64,000 nt of DNA, taken from the NCBI GenBank assembly GCA_016218725.1, contig JACRDB010000063.1, positions 62,001 to 126,000 on the forward strand, read 5' to 3'. Made by a program: the position numbers and the translations under genes. The DNA is from Deltaproteobacteria bacterium (GTDB lineage Bacteria > Myxococcota_A > Polyangia > Polyangiales > Ga0077539). Under the pieces are notes generated by a model, which worked only from the letters and a program-made list of their open reading frames with translations, had not been told where the DNA came from and searched no databases. Of the stretch, positions 1-8,645 are shown piece after piece (position 1 is the first letter of the stretch; each line of letters begins with the position of its first letter).

Positions 1-2
1 AG

Positions 3-161
3 GCGGCCCTCACCGTCAACCAGCGCCTGCCTGGAAACCAGGGCTGGGTGGACCTCGGGACCTTCACCCTCAACGCCGGCGCCAGGGTGGTGCTCACCGC
101 CGCCGCGAGCTCCGACGGCTGGACCATCGCGGACGCCGTACGCCTCGAGCCCCTTCGCTGA
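3..161 (+). CDS. 3' end of a golvesin C-terminal-like domain protein (5' truncated)
   Basis: The window opens inside this gene; only the last 52 codons are visible and end at a TGA. The peptide has the pattern GNQGWVDLGTF followed by a hydrophobic strand and IADAVRLEP, which matches the C-terminal beta-sandwich domain called golvesin/xanthan-lyase-CBD-like, usually found at the end of secreted myxobacterial hydrolases and lipoproteins. The domain probably binds carbohydrate or mediates surface attachment, but the catalytic part lies outside the window, so the role of the whole protein is unknown. The next gene on the same strand starts 68 bases later. Confidence 0.6.
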   Translation, partial: AALTVNQRLPGNQGWVDLGTFTLNAGARVVLTAAASSDGWTIADAVRLEPLR

Positions 162-229
162 TCGGGCGGTGCGGCGCACAATTGTTCTGCTACCATGCTC
201 GCCGTGCGCGGGTGCGCGGAGGTGCTTGC

Positions 230-1597
230 ATGGTGATTCTCTCTCGGTCGGCGTGGGTGCTCCTTCCACTTTCCATCGCGGCGTGCGCGCCGAGGGGCAT
301 CGGCGGCGGAGACCCGGGGACCGACGGCGCCGCCACGGACAGCACCCAGGGCACGGACTCCGCACCCCCCCCAGGGGACTCGGGCATGACCGCGGACACC
401 GGCGCCCCTCCCACGGATACCGGCGCTCCTCCCGTGGACACCGGGACCCCGCCGGTAGACACGGGAGTTCCCCCGGCGGACACCGGGACGCCTCCGGAGG
501 ACACCGCGGTCCCGCCCGCGGACACCGGGACGCCCATGGACGGGGGCCCTCCCCCGGACGCCGCCCCGGTGGAGGACATCGTATTTCCCACGGACGGGCC
601 TCGCACCGCGCCCGACGGCGGCCCGCTCCCGAACCTCACCATCAACGCCGCCAGGATGACCTCCAGCACGCTGATCGAGTACCGGGAGTTCGCGCCCTCG
701 GCGTGTGACCTGGTCGAGGGCTGCATCACCACCCCGGGCCGCCGGAGGCTCCTGCGCTTCGACCTCGAGACGCCCAACGTGGGCCTCGGGGACGCGTTCC
801 TGGGCGTGCCCGCGCGGGGGGACCCGCGCTTCGAGGACAGCACCTGCCACGGCCACCGGCACTTCCTGGGGTACGCCCTGTACCGGCTCCTGAACGCCTC
901 CGGCGCGGAGATCGCCCGCGGCCACAAGCAGTCGTTCTGCCTCCTGGACTCGCGCCGCACCGGCGCGGTCCCCTCGGCCCGCACCGACGCGCGATACACC
1001 TGCAGCAACCAGGGCATCTCCTCGGGCTGGTCGGACATCTACGGCCGGGGCCTCGATTGCCAGTACGTGGACATCACCGACGTCCCCGCGGGTACGTACC
1101 GGCTCAACGTGGTGATCAACCGCTTCGCGGGCATCCCTGAGAGCGACTACTCGGACAACATCGCCGAGGTCATGGTCACCATCCCCTCCGCCGGCGACGC
1201 CGGAGCCCCCACGGACGCCAGCGTCCCGGCGGAGACCATCACCGGCCGCTGCGCCACCCCCACGGGCGTTGACCGCAACTGCGGCTGGACTCCGGAGAGC
1301 GCCCCGCGCTCCTGCACCCCCGGGCAGATGGTCTTCGTCGGCTGCAACGCCGGGTGCTCCCCTCCCCTCGGGACCTGCACCGGCGACCCCATGATCCGTG
1401 TGTGCGAGAGCGCCCCATGCTCCAACGGCACCGCCCTCGGCCAGAACGACGACGCTTGCCCGCCCTCCGGCGGCGGCGGGAACCTCTGCGCCCAGGCGCA
1501 GTTCCGCTGCCCCGCCAGCGGGCGCTACCTCGTCATGACCGCGGGCTACAACGACCGCGCCTTCACCTGCTCCGTCGCCGTCCGCACCGCGTCGTAG
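230..1597 (+). CDS. lysyl oxidase-family lipoprotein
   Basis: 455-residue exported protein. ATG at 230 is chosen because GGAGG lies 7 bases upstream and the signal peptide then ends in a lipobox (SIAAC). A linker of repeated PPxDTGx units follows (about residues 50-105). The central domain matches the copper amine oxidase lysyl oxidase: copper motif CHGHRHF (His207, 209, 211), GHKQSFC with the quinone-forming Lys233, and SDIYGRGLDCQYVDITDV with Tyr271, the partner that makes the lysine tyrosylquinone cofactor. These align with Lys320 and Tyr355 of human LOX. A Cys-rich tail of about 110 residues is unassigned. Expected activity is oxidative deamination of peptidyl lysine or amines outside the inner membrane; substrate unknown. 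It stands alone and converges with the dcw operon. Confidence 0.85.
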   Translation: MVILSRSAWVLLPLSIAACAPRGIGGGDPGTDGAATDSTQGTDSAPPPGDSGMTADTGAPPTDTGAPPVDTGTPPVDTGVPPADTGTPPEDTAVPPADTGTPMDGGPPPDAAPVEDIVFPTDGPRTAPDGGPLPNLTINAARMTSSTLIEYREFAPSACDLVEGCITTPGRRRLLRFDLETPNVGLGDAFLGVPARGDPRFEDSTCHGHRHFLGYALYRLLNASGAEIARGHKQSFCLLDSRRTGAVPSARTDARYTCSNQGISSGWSDIYGRGLDCQYVDITDVPAGTYRLNVVINRFAGIPESDYSDNIAEVMVTIPSAGDAGAPTDASVPAETITGRCATPTGVDRNCGWTPESAPRSCTPGQMVFVGCNAGCSPPLGTCTGDPMIRVCESAPCSNGTALGQNDDACPPSGGGGNLCAQAQFRCPASGRYLVMTAGYNDRAFTCSVAVRTAS

Positions 1598-1612
1598 GTG
1601 CCTCGGACAAGC

Positions 1613-1630
1613 GTATACACGGTGTATCCT
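1613..1630. repeat. 18-bp palindromic repeat, copy 1
   Basis: The core ATACAC-G-GTGTAT (1615-1627) is a perfect 13-bp hyphenated palindrome. The 18-base block is identical to 14915-14932. It lies between the 3' ends of two convergent genes. There is no T-run for a standard terminator, so it could be a protein site, a transcription end signal or a dispersed repeat. Confidence 0.6.
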
Positions 1631-1640
1631 TCTCGAAGGG

Positions 1641-2393
1641 TCACTCCGGGCCGTGCTCCGGGTGGGCGGCTCCATAGTAGAGCGTGACCCGGGTGCGGGG
1701 CTCTTCATCGGCCCGGTCCAGACGGCACAGGGCCCTGGCCTCCACGGGACCGTCCAGGAACTCCTTGCGGTAGCGCCAGGTGAGGGCGCTGTCTCCGGTG
1801 ACGTCCCCGTCCACGCCGAGCTCCAGCACGTAGCGCACCGGCGCGAGGATCAGCGCCTCCACCAGCGGCCCCGGTGGCGCCCAGGACACCAGCACCAATT
1901 CCGGGGCGTGACGCGCGATGGCCTCCAGGGCACCCAGGGGCTCGACCCCAGCACCGGCGCGAAGCCCCCCGAAGGGGACGCCCTGGTAGAGCGCCCGGTC
2001 CTCCGAGGACATGCGCCCCTCGGGGGCTTCCCAGGAGCGGTCGTCGGCGGCATGGACCCGGAGCCCGGGAGCCGCCCGGGCCAGGCTCCGAGCGAGGAGC
2101 CCGTCGCCCGCGCACACCTCCAGCACGCGGTGAACTCCCAGACGCGTGAGCTCCGCCGCGAGGGCCCGCACCCAGGGACGCGTCGGCAGGAGGTAGCAGG
2201 GGCCGTAGGAGGACGCTTCGCAGACCCACCAGGCGTCCCTCGGCGCGCACGCCTCCAGCGCGCGTCGCAGGGCCCTCTCGGAGGGGAGCCTCCGGTGTCC
2301 CTCGCGGTCCCAGAGCACGGCCTCCAGCGCCTCGCGGGCGGCCCGCCGGCGGGAGGTGGCCCTCCGGAGGTCCACCGGCGGCGGGACGGTCAC
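1641..2393 (-). CDS. SAM-fold (methyltransferase-like) protein at the end of the dcw operon
   Basis: 250 residues from a GTG that overlaps the murG stop (GTGA). The middle of the protein carries a Rossmann motif I of the SAM-methyltransferase type (LEVCAGDGLLARSLA), followed by an acidic strand end (HAADD) suited to bind the ribose of SAM. An SWAPPGP segment and a predicted strand follow in the positions of later methyltransferase motifs. The substrate cannot be told. It is the last gene of the cell-wall operon, in the place where many relatives carry murC, so co-expression with murG is likely but a wall function is only inference. Confidence 0.6.
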   Translation of the reverse strand: MTVPPPVDLRRATSRRRAAREALEAVLWDREGHRRLPSERALRRALEACAPRDAWWVCEASSYGPCYLLPTRPWVRALAAELTRLGVHRVLEVCAGDGLLARSLARAAPGLRVHAADDRSWEAPEGRMSSEDRALYQGVPFGGLRAGAGVEPLGALEAIARHAPELVLVSWAPPGPLVEALILAPVRYVLELGVDGDVTGDSALTWRYRKEFLDGPVEARALCRLDRADEEPRTRVTLYYGAAHPEHGPE

Positions 2394-3490
2394 CGCGCTC
2401 CCGCCCGGGCCAGGGCCAGGAGCTCGTCGGCGATGACGCCCGCGGCGTCCGGGCGCGCGCCCTGCCAGGCCGCCGCGCCCATCGCGCGGAGGGCCTCCGG
2501 GTCCGACAGCAGCGCCCCGAGCTCGTCCGCCAGGCGCTCGGGCGTAGCCTCCGCCTGGGCGAGCCAGCGCGCCGCGCCCGCCGTGGCCTGAGCCTCGGCG
2601 TTGCGGCGTTGGTGGTCGTCCGCGGCCGTAGGCAGCGGCACATAGAGCGCGGGGCGCCCGAGCACCCCCACCTCGGCCACGGTCATCGCCCCGGCGCGGC
2701 ACACAAGCAACGACGCCCGCTCCATGGCCTCGGCGATGTCCGCGATGAAGGGCACAACCCGCGCCTCCACCCCGAGGGAGCGGTACGCCTGGGACACCTC
2801 CTCGGCGCTCCCGGCCCCCGCCTGGTGCGTCACCGCCACGGGGAGCCCGCGGTCCCGGAGCGTCGCAAACGCCGCAGGGAGCGCACGATTCAGGGCCCTC
2901 GCGCCCTGGCTGCCGCCCAGCACCAGCACCTCGGGGCGCCCCCCCACGGGCACCGGCGAGGCCATCCGGGCGAGGAACTGCCGCCTCACCGGCGAGCCGG
3001 TCACCAGGGCGCGGTCCTTCGGGAAGCCCGCCACGGCCTCCTGGTGCGTGACAAAGGCCCGCTTCACGAAGCGCGCCAGGAGCCGGTTGGTGAGCCCCGG
3101 GATGGCGTTGGGCTCCAGCACCGCCGCGGGGATCTTCAACGCCGCCGCGAGGGCCACCACGGGGCCCCCGGCGTAGCCCCCGACGCCGAGCACCACCTCG
3201 GGCCGGTGGGCGCGCAGAATGGACAGAGCCCGGAGGCCCGCGCCCGGGAGCTTCCCGAGGGCCTTCGCCAGGGCCGCGCCCCGCACGCCGTTCAAGGGCC
3301 GCAGGTCCATGGTCTCCAGGTGGTAGGGGGTGTCCGCGAGGATCTTCGCCTCCAGGCCCCGGTCCGTGCCCACCCAGCACACGGCGAGGTCCCTTACGCG
3401 ACGGGCCAGGGCGTCGGCCACGGCGACCCCGGGGAACACATGACCGCCGGTGCCTCCGCCCGCGATCAGCACCCGGAAGGGCTCACCCAT
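2390..3490 (-). CDS. murG: UDP-GlcNAc--lipid I N-acetylglucosaminyltransferase MurG
   Basis: 366 residues, normal for MurG. It adds GlcNAc to lipid I to give lipid II on the inner face of the membrane. Visible motifs are the N-terminal GGGTGGHVFPG loop, LGVGGYAGGP, LVLGGSQGARALN and the C-terminal nucleotide site CRAGAMTVAEV with PTAADDHQ. ATG at 3490 is chosen because it fits the family N-terminus and overlaps the ftsW stop by 8 bases. The 3' end overlaps the next gene's GTG, so the operon is translationally coupled through this point. Confidence 0.95.
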   Translation of the reverse strand: MGEPFRVLIAGGGTGGHVFPGVAVADALARRVRDLAVCWVGTDRGLEAKILADTPYHLETMDLRPLNGVRGAALAKALGKLPGAGLRALSILRAHRPEVVLGVGGYAGGPVVALAAALKIPAAVLEPNAIPGLTNRLLARFVKRAFVTHQEAVAGFPKDRALVTGSPVRRQFLARMASPVPVGGRPEVLVLGGSQGARALNRALPAAFATLRDRGLPVAVTHQAGAGSAEEVSQAYRSLGVEARVVPFIADIAEAMERASLLVCRAGAMTVAEVGVLGRPALYVPLPTAADDHQRRNAEAQATAGAARWLAQAEATPERLADELGALLSDPEALRAMGAAAWQGARPDAAGVIADELLALARAGAR

Positions 3491-4685
3491 CCTCCTCCGC
3501 GGAGGCGCCCCGGGAGATGGACAGGAGGATCCCCACGGCCACCAGGTCCACCGCGAGGGAGCTGCCGCCAAAGGACACGAAGGGCAGCGTGAGGCCCTTG
3601 GTCGGGAGCTTCCCCATGGCCACGCCGAGGTTGATCAAGACCTGGAGCGAGAGCAGCGTGGTGATCCCGAAGGCCACGTAGGTGCCGTAGTCGTCCGCGG
3701 CGCGCAGGGCGATGCGAACGCCCCTCCAGGCCACCACGCAGTAGGCCCCCAGGAGCGCGCAGACGCCCAGGAACCCGAGCTCCTCCCCGACGATGGCGCC
3801 GATGAAATCCGTGTGGGCCTCCGGCAGGAAGAAGAGCTTCTGCCGGGAGTCTCCGAGGCCCACCCCGGTGGTGCCCCCGGCCCCGAAGGAGATCAGCGAC
3901 TCGACGAGCTGGTAGGCGATCCCGTGGCGGTGCTCCCAGGGGTTCTGGAAGGCCATCCAGCGGCGCATGCGGTACTCCGCGCCGCGCACCAGGCTCACGG
4001 CCACGGGCAGGATCAGCCCCAGGGCCCCGAGGATGTACCCCGTGCGCGCCCCCGCCACGAAGAGCATGGTGAAGGTCAGGAGCCCCACCACCACCGCGGA
4101 GCCGAAGTCCGGCTGGCGCAGGCACAGCGCCATGATGGCCAGGGCCATCACCGCGTGGGGCATGAACCCGATGCCGAAGGTCCGGATCTTGTGGCCCTTC
4201 TTGCTCAGGGAGTGCGCCAGCCACAGCACCAGGGTGACCTTGGCCAGCTCCGCGGGCTGGAGCCTCAGGGGCCCGAGGCGCAGCCACCGGGTCGCGCCCC
4301 CGGCGCCGTGCCCGAAGCCCGCCACCACCGCCACCAGGAGCCCCACGGTGACCGCCAGCATCGGGTACGTGAGCCTGCGCAGGAGCTGGTAGTCCATCCT
4401 CGCGAAGAACCCGAGCCCCACCAGACCAATGACGGCGTACAGCACCTGCCGGAAGAGGAAATACTGCGGGTTTCCATAGCGGTGCCCCGCGAAGACGGCG
4501 CTCGCGGAGTACACCATCACCACGCCGAAGATCACCAGGAGCAGCGTGGTGACGAGCAGGGTGAGGTCCATGGGGCCGCGGCGGGTGGACACCACCAGCG
4601 ACGGCGCCGCGGGCGCGGAGGTGGGCGGCGGCGGCGGGATGGTGGACGCCCGGGCGCTGCGCCGCACGTTGGCCGTGGCGCTCAC
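3483..4685 (-). CDS. ftsW: septal peptidoglycan polymerase FtsW (SEDS family)
   Basis: 400 residues from a GTG overlapping the murD stop (GTGA). A Pro/Ala/Ser-rich cytoplasmic N-terminus of about 35 residues precedes roughly ten membrane segments. SEDS hallmarks are visible: VMVYSAS early, HKIRTFGIGFMP in the middle, and near the end GKLPTKGLTLPFVSFGGSS. The protein polymerises lipid II glycan chains at the septum together with the FtsI transpeptidase encoded upstream in the same operon. It overlaps murG downstream. Confidence 0.95.
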   Translation of the reverse strand: MSATANVRRSARASTIPPPPPTSAPAAPSLVVSTRRGPMDLTLLVTTLLLVIFGVVMVYSASAVFAGHRYGNPQYFLFRQVLYAVIGLVGLGFFARMDYQLLRRLTYPMLAVTVGLLVAVVAGFGHGAGGATRWLRLGPLRLQPAELAKVTLVLWLAHSLSKKGHKIRTFGIGFMPHAVMALAIMALCLRQPDFGSAVVVGLLTFTMLFVAGARTGYILGALGLILPVAVSLVRGAEYRMRRWMAFQNPWEHRHGIAYQLVESLISFGAGGTTGVGLGDSRQKLFFLPEAHTDFIGAIVGEELGFLGVCALLGAYCVVAWRGVRIALRAADDYGTYVAFGITTLLSLQVLINLGVAMGKLPTKGLTLPFVSFGGSSLAVDLVAVGILLSISRGASAEEDG

Positions 4686-6049
4686 GGGGCCCCCCCCTCC
4701 CCGGTGAGGTTCCGCACCGCGGCCGCGAAGACCCTGCCCCGCTCGCGGTAGTCGTCGAACATGTCCAGCGAGCTGCACGCAGGCGCCAGGAGCACCGCGT
4801 CCCCGGGGCGGGCCAGCGCGCGCGCCAGGCGCACCGCGTCGAACATGTCCTCCGCGTCGTGGTGGGGACACTGCCCCCCGAGGGCCGCCCGGAGGAGCGG
4901 CGCGGCCTCGCCGAGGAGCACCACGGCCCGGGCCTTCACCCTCAGGAGGCGCACGAGGGGCTCGTAGGAGCCGCCCTTGTCGCGCCCTCCGGCGATGAGC
5001 ACCACCGGGCGGTCCACGCCCTCCAGGGCCCTCACCGCCGCGCCCACGTTGGTCGCCTTGGAGTCGTCGTAGTACACCACCCCGCGGTCCTCCAGGACGA
5101 GCTGCATGCGGTGCGGGAGGCCCTCGAAGGCCGCGAGCTCCGCGTAGGTGGGCTCGGGCCGGGCGCCCGCGAGGTGCGCCGCCAGCACCGCCGCCATGGC
5201 GTTGTCCACGTTGTGGGTCCCTCGGATCTTCAGGAGGTCCAGGGGGTAGCGCGCCCCCCCCGGGGCCACGATGGCCTCGCCGTGGATGCGCACCGGGCTC
5301 CCCTCGGCGCCGTAGGTGGACACCGGCGCCGCCCCGGCGCGGGCGAAGGCCAGCACCACCGGGTCGTCGCCGGGCACCACCGCGAAGTCCTCACGGGTCT
5401 GCCGGAGAAAGATCCGGGCCTTGGCCGCGCCATAGGCCGCAAAGGACGGATAGCGGTCCAGGTGGTCCGGCGTGAGGTTCAGCCAGACGGCCCCATGGGG
5501 GTGAAAATAGTCAGTCTTTTCAAGCTGATACGACGACAGCTCGACCACCAGCCGCCCGCCCTCCTCGGCGGCGGGGGTGTCCACCGCGAGGGAGAGGGGC
5601 TCGCCGAGGTTGCCCCCCACGAAGGTGGGGAAGCCCGCCCGCCGGAGGATGTTCCCGAGGAGGGTGGTGACCGTGCTCTTGCCGTTGGTGCCGGTGATCC
5701 CGACGATGGGGGCGCGGACGTACCAGCTCGCCATCTCGAGCTCCCCCACCACCGGAACGCCCGTTGCTTCGAGGGCCTCGACGGCGGGGATCCGAGGTAC
5801 CCCAGGGGAGAGCACCACGAGGTCCGCCCGCTCGAAGGCCGAGGGCTCGTGGTGACCGAGCTCCATCCGGGCGCCCTCACGGACGAGCTGGAGCACCCGG
5901 TCCTCGCCGAGGTCCGCGGCCTCGCGGCGGTCGTTCATGACCACGCTCCGAGCGCCCTTTGCGAGGCAGAGCCTCGCGGCGGCGAGGCCCGAGGCCCCGA
6001 AGCCCACGACCACCACCTTCCTTCCCTCGCACGTCGGCGCGGCGCCCAT
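4682..6049 (-). CDS. murD: UDP-N-acetylmuramoyl-L-alanine--D-glutamate ligase MurD
   Basis: 455 residues. Cytoplasmic Mur ligase adding D-Glu to UDP-MurNAc-L-Ala with ATP. The N-terminal UDP-binding Rossmann loop is VVVGFGASGLAAARL; the ATP loop is GITGTNGKST; the central domain shows ELSSYQLE and LNLTPDHLDRY; the C-terminal domain shows YDDSKATN and LIAGGRDKGG. All are typical for MurD. It follows mraY by 12 bases and overlaps ftsW. Confidence 0.96.
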   Translation of the reverse strand: MGAAPTCEGRKVVVVGFGASGLAAARLCLAKGARSVVMNDRREAADLGEDRVLQLVREGARMELGHHEPSAFERADLVVLSPGVPRIPAVEALEATGVPVVGELEMASWYVRAPIVGITGTNGKSTVTTLLGNILRRAGFPTFVGGNLGEPLSLAVDTPAAEEGGRLVVELSSYQLEKTDYFHPHGAVWLNLTPDHLDRYPSFAAYGAAKARIFLRQTREDFAVVPGDDPVVLAFARAGAAPVSTYGAEGSPVRIHGEAIVAPGGARYPLDLLKIRGTHNVDNAMAAVLAAHLAGARPEPTYAELAAFEGLPHRMQLVLEDRGVVYYDDSKATNVGAAVRALEGVDRPVVLIAGGRDKGGSYEPLVRLLRVKARAVVLLGEAAPLLRAALGGQCPHHDAEDMFDAVRLARALARPGDAVLLAPACSSLDMFDDYRERGRVFAAAVRNLTGEGGAP

Positions 6050-6061
6050 CGACCCGGAGCA

Positions 6062-7213
6062 CTACCGCAGTTTGAGGTTCGAGAGCGAAATCAACGCAAG
6101 GATGATGGCGATGATCCAGAAGCGAACGATCACCTTGGGCTCGGCCCAGCCCTTCTTCTCGAAGTGGTGGTGGATGGGCGCCATGAGGAAGATGCGCTGG
6201 CCCTCGCCGTACCGGAAGCGGGTGTACTTGAACCACCCTCGCTGGATGAGCACGCTCACGGCCTCCACCACGAAGATCCCCCCGAGGATGGCCGAGAGGA
6301 ACTCGTTCTTGGTGATCAGGGCGAGCATCCCCAGGCCCCCGCCCAGGGCCAGGGCGCCGACGTCCCCCATAAACACCGAGGCGGGGTAGGTGTTGAACCA
6401 CAGGAAGCCCACCCCGCTGCCGATCATGGCCCCGCAGTAGATGGCCAGCTCCCCCGTGGACTGGAGCGGCGGGAGGTTCAGGTACTGGGCGAGCTGGAAG
6501 CGCGCGAAGGTGGCGCCGGTGACATACGTGTAGAACACGTACGTCCCGGCGTTGATGATCACCGGGCCGATGGCCAGGCCGTCGAGCCCGTCGGTGAGGT
6601 TCACGGCGTTGCTCCAGGCCAGGAGCATGAACACCCCGAAGGCGAGCCAGAAGGCCACGGGCATCACCGGCGCGAAGTGCCGGAAGCCCACGAAGGGAAA
6701 CGCGAGCTGGTGCCGATACCGCAGCCAGTCCGCCGGGAGGAAGTGCCCCTCTCCCCAGTAGAGGTACGCCACGACGAAGAGGGCGACCACGGCCTGCCCG
6801 AGGAGCTTGTAGCGCTCGGCCAGGCCCCGGGAGTCCCGGTGCTTGATCTTGAGGTAGTCGTCAATGAAGCCGATGACCCCGTAGGTCACCGTGACCACCA
6901 GCGTGAGCCACACGAAGGTGTTGTGGGGGTCCGCCCAGAGCACCGTGGGGAGCACCAGGGTGAACAGGATCAAGGAGCCGCCCATGGTGGGCGTGCCGCG
7001 CTTCTTGAAATGGGTCTCCGGGCCGTCGCTCCGAACGACCTGGCCGATCTGCTTCTCCTGGAGCCTCCGGATGAACCACGGCCCCATGGCGAAGCTCATG
7101 GCCATGGCCGTGAGCGTGGCCAGGATGGCCCGGAACGGGATGTACCTGAGGACGTTCAGCCAGGACAGGTGCCTGGACAGCCCGCGCATCGGATACAGCA
7201 ACAGGTAGATCAC
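6062..7213 (-). CDS. mraY: phospho-N-acetylmuramoyl-pentapeptide transferase MraY
   Basis: 383 residues from a GTG overlapping the murF stop. This integral membrane enzyme transfers phospho-MurNAc-pentapeptide to undecaprenyl phosphate to make lipid I. Motifs: FRAILATLTA, DGPETHFKKRGTPTMGG, GFIDDYLK, the catalytic NLTDGLDGLA, FMGDVGALALGG and APIHHHFEKKGW near the end. A later in-frame ATG exists, but the GTG start gives the first membrane segment seen in relatives. MurD follows after 12 bases. Confidence 0.95.
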   Translation of the reverse strand: MIYLLLYPMRGLSRHLSWLNVLRYIPFRAILATLTAMAMSFAMGPWFIRRLQEKQIGQVVRSDGPETHFKKRGTPTMGGSLILFTLVLPTVLWADPHNTFVWLTLVVTVTYGVIGFIDDYLKIKHRDSRGLAERYKLLGQAVVALFVVAYLYWGEGHFLPADWLRYRHQLAFPFVGFRHFAPVMPVAFWLAFGVFMLLAWSNAVNLTDGLDGLAIGPVIINAGTYVFYTYVTGATFARFQLAQYLNLPPLQSTGELAIYCGAMIGSGVGFLWFNTYPASVFMGDVGALALGGGLGMLALITKNEFLSAILGGIFVVEAVSVLIQRGWFKYTRFRYGEGQRIFLMAPIHHHFEKKGWAEPKVIVRFWIIAIILALISLSNLKLR

Positions 7214-8643
7214 CGCTCGGCCTCCAGGAGCGCGTCCACACAGCGCTCCATGCGAACCCCTCGGGAGCCCTTGACCAGCACCACGTCCCCGTCCCTCACG
7301 CGCCCACGCAGGAGCCCCGCCCCCTCGTCGGAGCCGGCGGCCCGCAGGAGCTCCACCCCCGGGAGGGGCACCCTCTCGCTCGCCGCCACGGCCTGCGCAC
7401 CCACGCACAGGAGCACCGCGGCCCCGGCCGCGCGCGCGCCCGTCACGGCCTCGTCGTGGGCCGTGGCCGCGAGGGCGCCGAGCTCCAGCATGTCCCCGAG
7501 GGCCACCACCAGGCGCCCCCGGCGCGCCCGGCAGAGCTCCGCCGCCGCGTCCAGCGCCGCCGCCACGGCCCTGGGGCTGGCGTTGTACGTGTCGTCCACC
7601 ACGGCCCACCGAGGGCCCTCGCGCAGGCACAGCCTCCCCGGAACCGAGGGCACCGCCCCGAGGGCCTCCGCCGCGCGCCTCATGCCCTCCAGGTCCGCCC
7701 CGCAGGCCCACGCCGCCGCCAGCGCCGCCGCGAGGTTGGTCGCCACCACGGGGCCCAGGAGCCCCGTGGTCACCAGCAGCCCCTCGCCGTTCGGGAGGCT
7801 GAGCTCCACGGCCTGACGGCCGTCCGCGAGGGGGGTGCGGCGCAGCGCCCGCACCCCTGCCAAGGGCGCGATACCAAAGGGAATTTTCGCCACTCCAGGG
7901 CGGCGAAGGTCACTCCTGGCGTAGGACCTGGGCTCATCCACGCAGGCGCAGACGGCGCGCCGGGCGTGGGCGAAGAGGGAGCCTTCCTCCTCGGCGACGG
8001 CGTCGACGGACCCCAGGAACTCCGTGTGGGCGGCGTCGGCGTTGGTGCACAGGGCCACCTCGGGCTCGATGATGTCACCGAGGCGGGCGATCTCTCCGGG
8101 GGCGTTGGAGCCGCACTCCACGACCAGGGCGCGGTGCTCGGCGGTGAGGCCCAGGACCGTCCACGGGGCGCCCACGAGGTTGTTGAGGTTCCCGACGGTA
8201 CCGTGGCACGCACCGAAGATCGCCTCCAGGGCGGCGCGGGTGAGCTCCTTGGTGGTGGTCTTGCCCACGGCGCCGGAGATGGCCACCACGGGGATCGGGC
8301 GCGCCGCGCGGAGCCTCCGCTGCCAGGCTCGGGCGAGGTCCCCGAGGGCCCGGAGGGTGTCGGGCACGGTGACCACGGGCACCGGGAGCGCGTCCACCGC
8401 GGCCCCTGGGTGCGCGACCAGCGCCGAGGCCCCGGCCTCCACCGCGCGAGGGAGGAAGGCGTTGGCGTCGAAGCGCTCGCCCTTGAGGGCGACGAAGAGC
8501 TCGCCAGGGCGGAGCCTCCGGGTGTCCGTGGCGACGCCCTGGAGCCTCCGCGACGGCTCTCCGTGATGCAGCTCGCCGCCGGTGGCGCGGAGGACCTCCT
8601 CCAGGGTGAAGGTGGCCTCGCACGGGGGGAGCTCGGTGGCCAC
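7210..8643 (-). CDS. murF: UDP-MurNAc-tripeptide--D-alanyl-D-alanine ligase MurF
   Basis: 477 residues from a GTG. Third Mur ligase of the operon, adding D-Ala-D-Ala to the UDP-MurNAc-tripeptide. Motifs: N-terminal TDTRRLRPGELFVALKGERFDG-like block (here ending FDANAF), ATP loop AISGAVGKTTTKEL (the usual S/TNGKTT is GAVGKTT here), CGSNAPGEI, TNADAAHTEFLGS, and the C-terminal DDTYNASP and ALGDMLELG. The gap from murE is two bases, and the stop overlaps the mraY start. Confidence 0.94.
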   Translation of the reverse strand: MATELPPCEATFTLEEVLRATGGELHHGEPSRRLQGVATDTRRLRPGELFVALKGERFDANAFLPRAVEAGASALVAHPGAAVDALPVPVVTVPDTLRALGDLARAWQRRLRAARPIPVVAISGAVGKTTTKELTRAALEAIFGACHGTVGNLNNLVGAPWTVLGLTAEHRALVVECGSNAPGEIARLGDIIEPEVALCTNADAAHTEFLGSVDAVAEEEGSLFAHARRAVCACVDEPRSYARSDLRRPGVAKIPFGIAPLAGVRALRRTPLADGRQAVELSLPNGEGLLVTTGLLGPVVATNLAAALAAAWACGADLEGMRRAAEALGAVPSVPGRLCLREGPRWAVVDDTYNASPRAVAAALDAAAELCRARRGRLVVALGDMLELGALAATAHDEAVTGARAAGAAVLLCVGAQAVAASERVPLPGVELLRAAGSDEGAGLLRGRVRDGDVVLVKGSRGVRMERCVDALLEAER

Positions 8644-8645
8644 CG

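Noticed and set aside
4859..7816. 985-codon open frame on the plus strand opposite murD and mraY
   Set aside because: Long antisense frames are expected in very GC-rich genes; its Arg/His/Pro/Gly-rich peptide has no motif, while the minus strand has complete Mur and MraY sequences.
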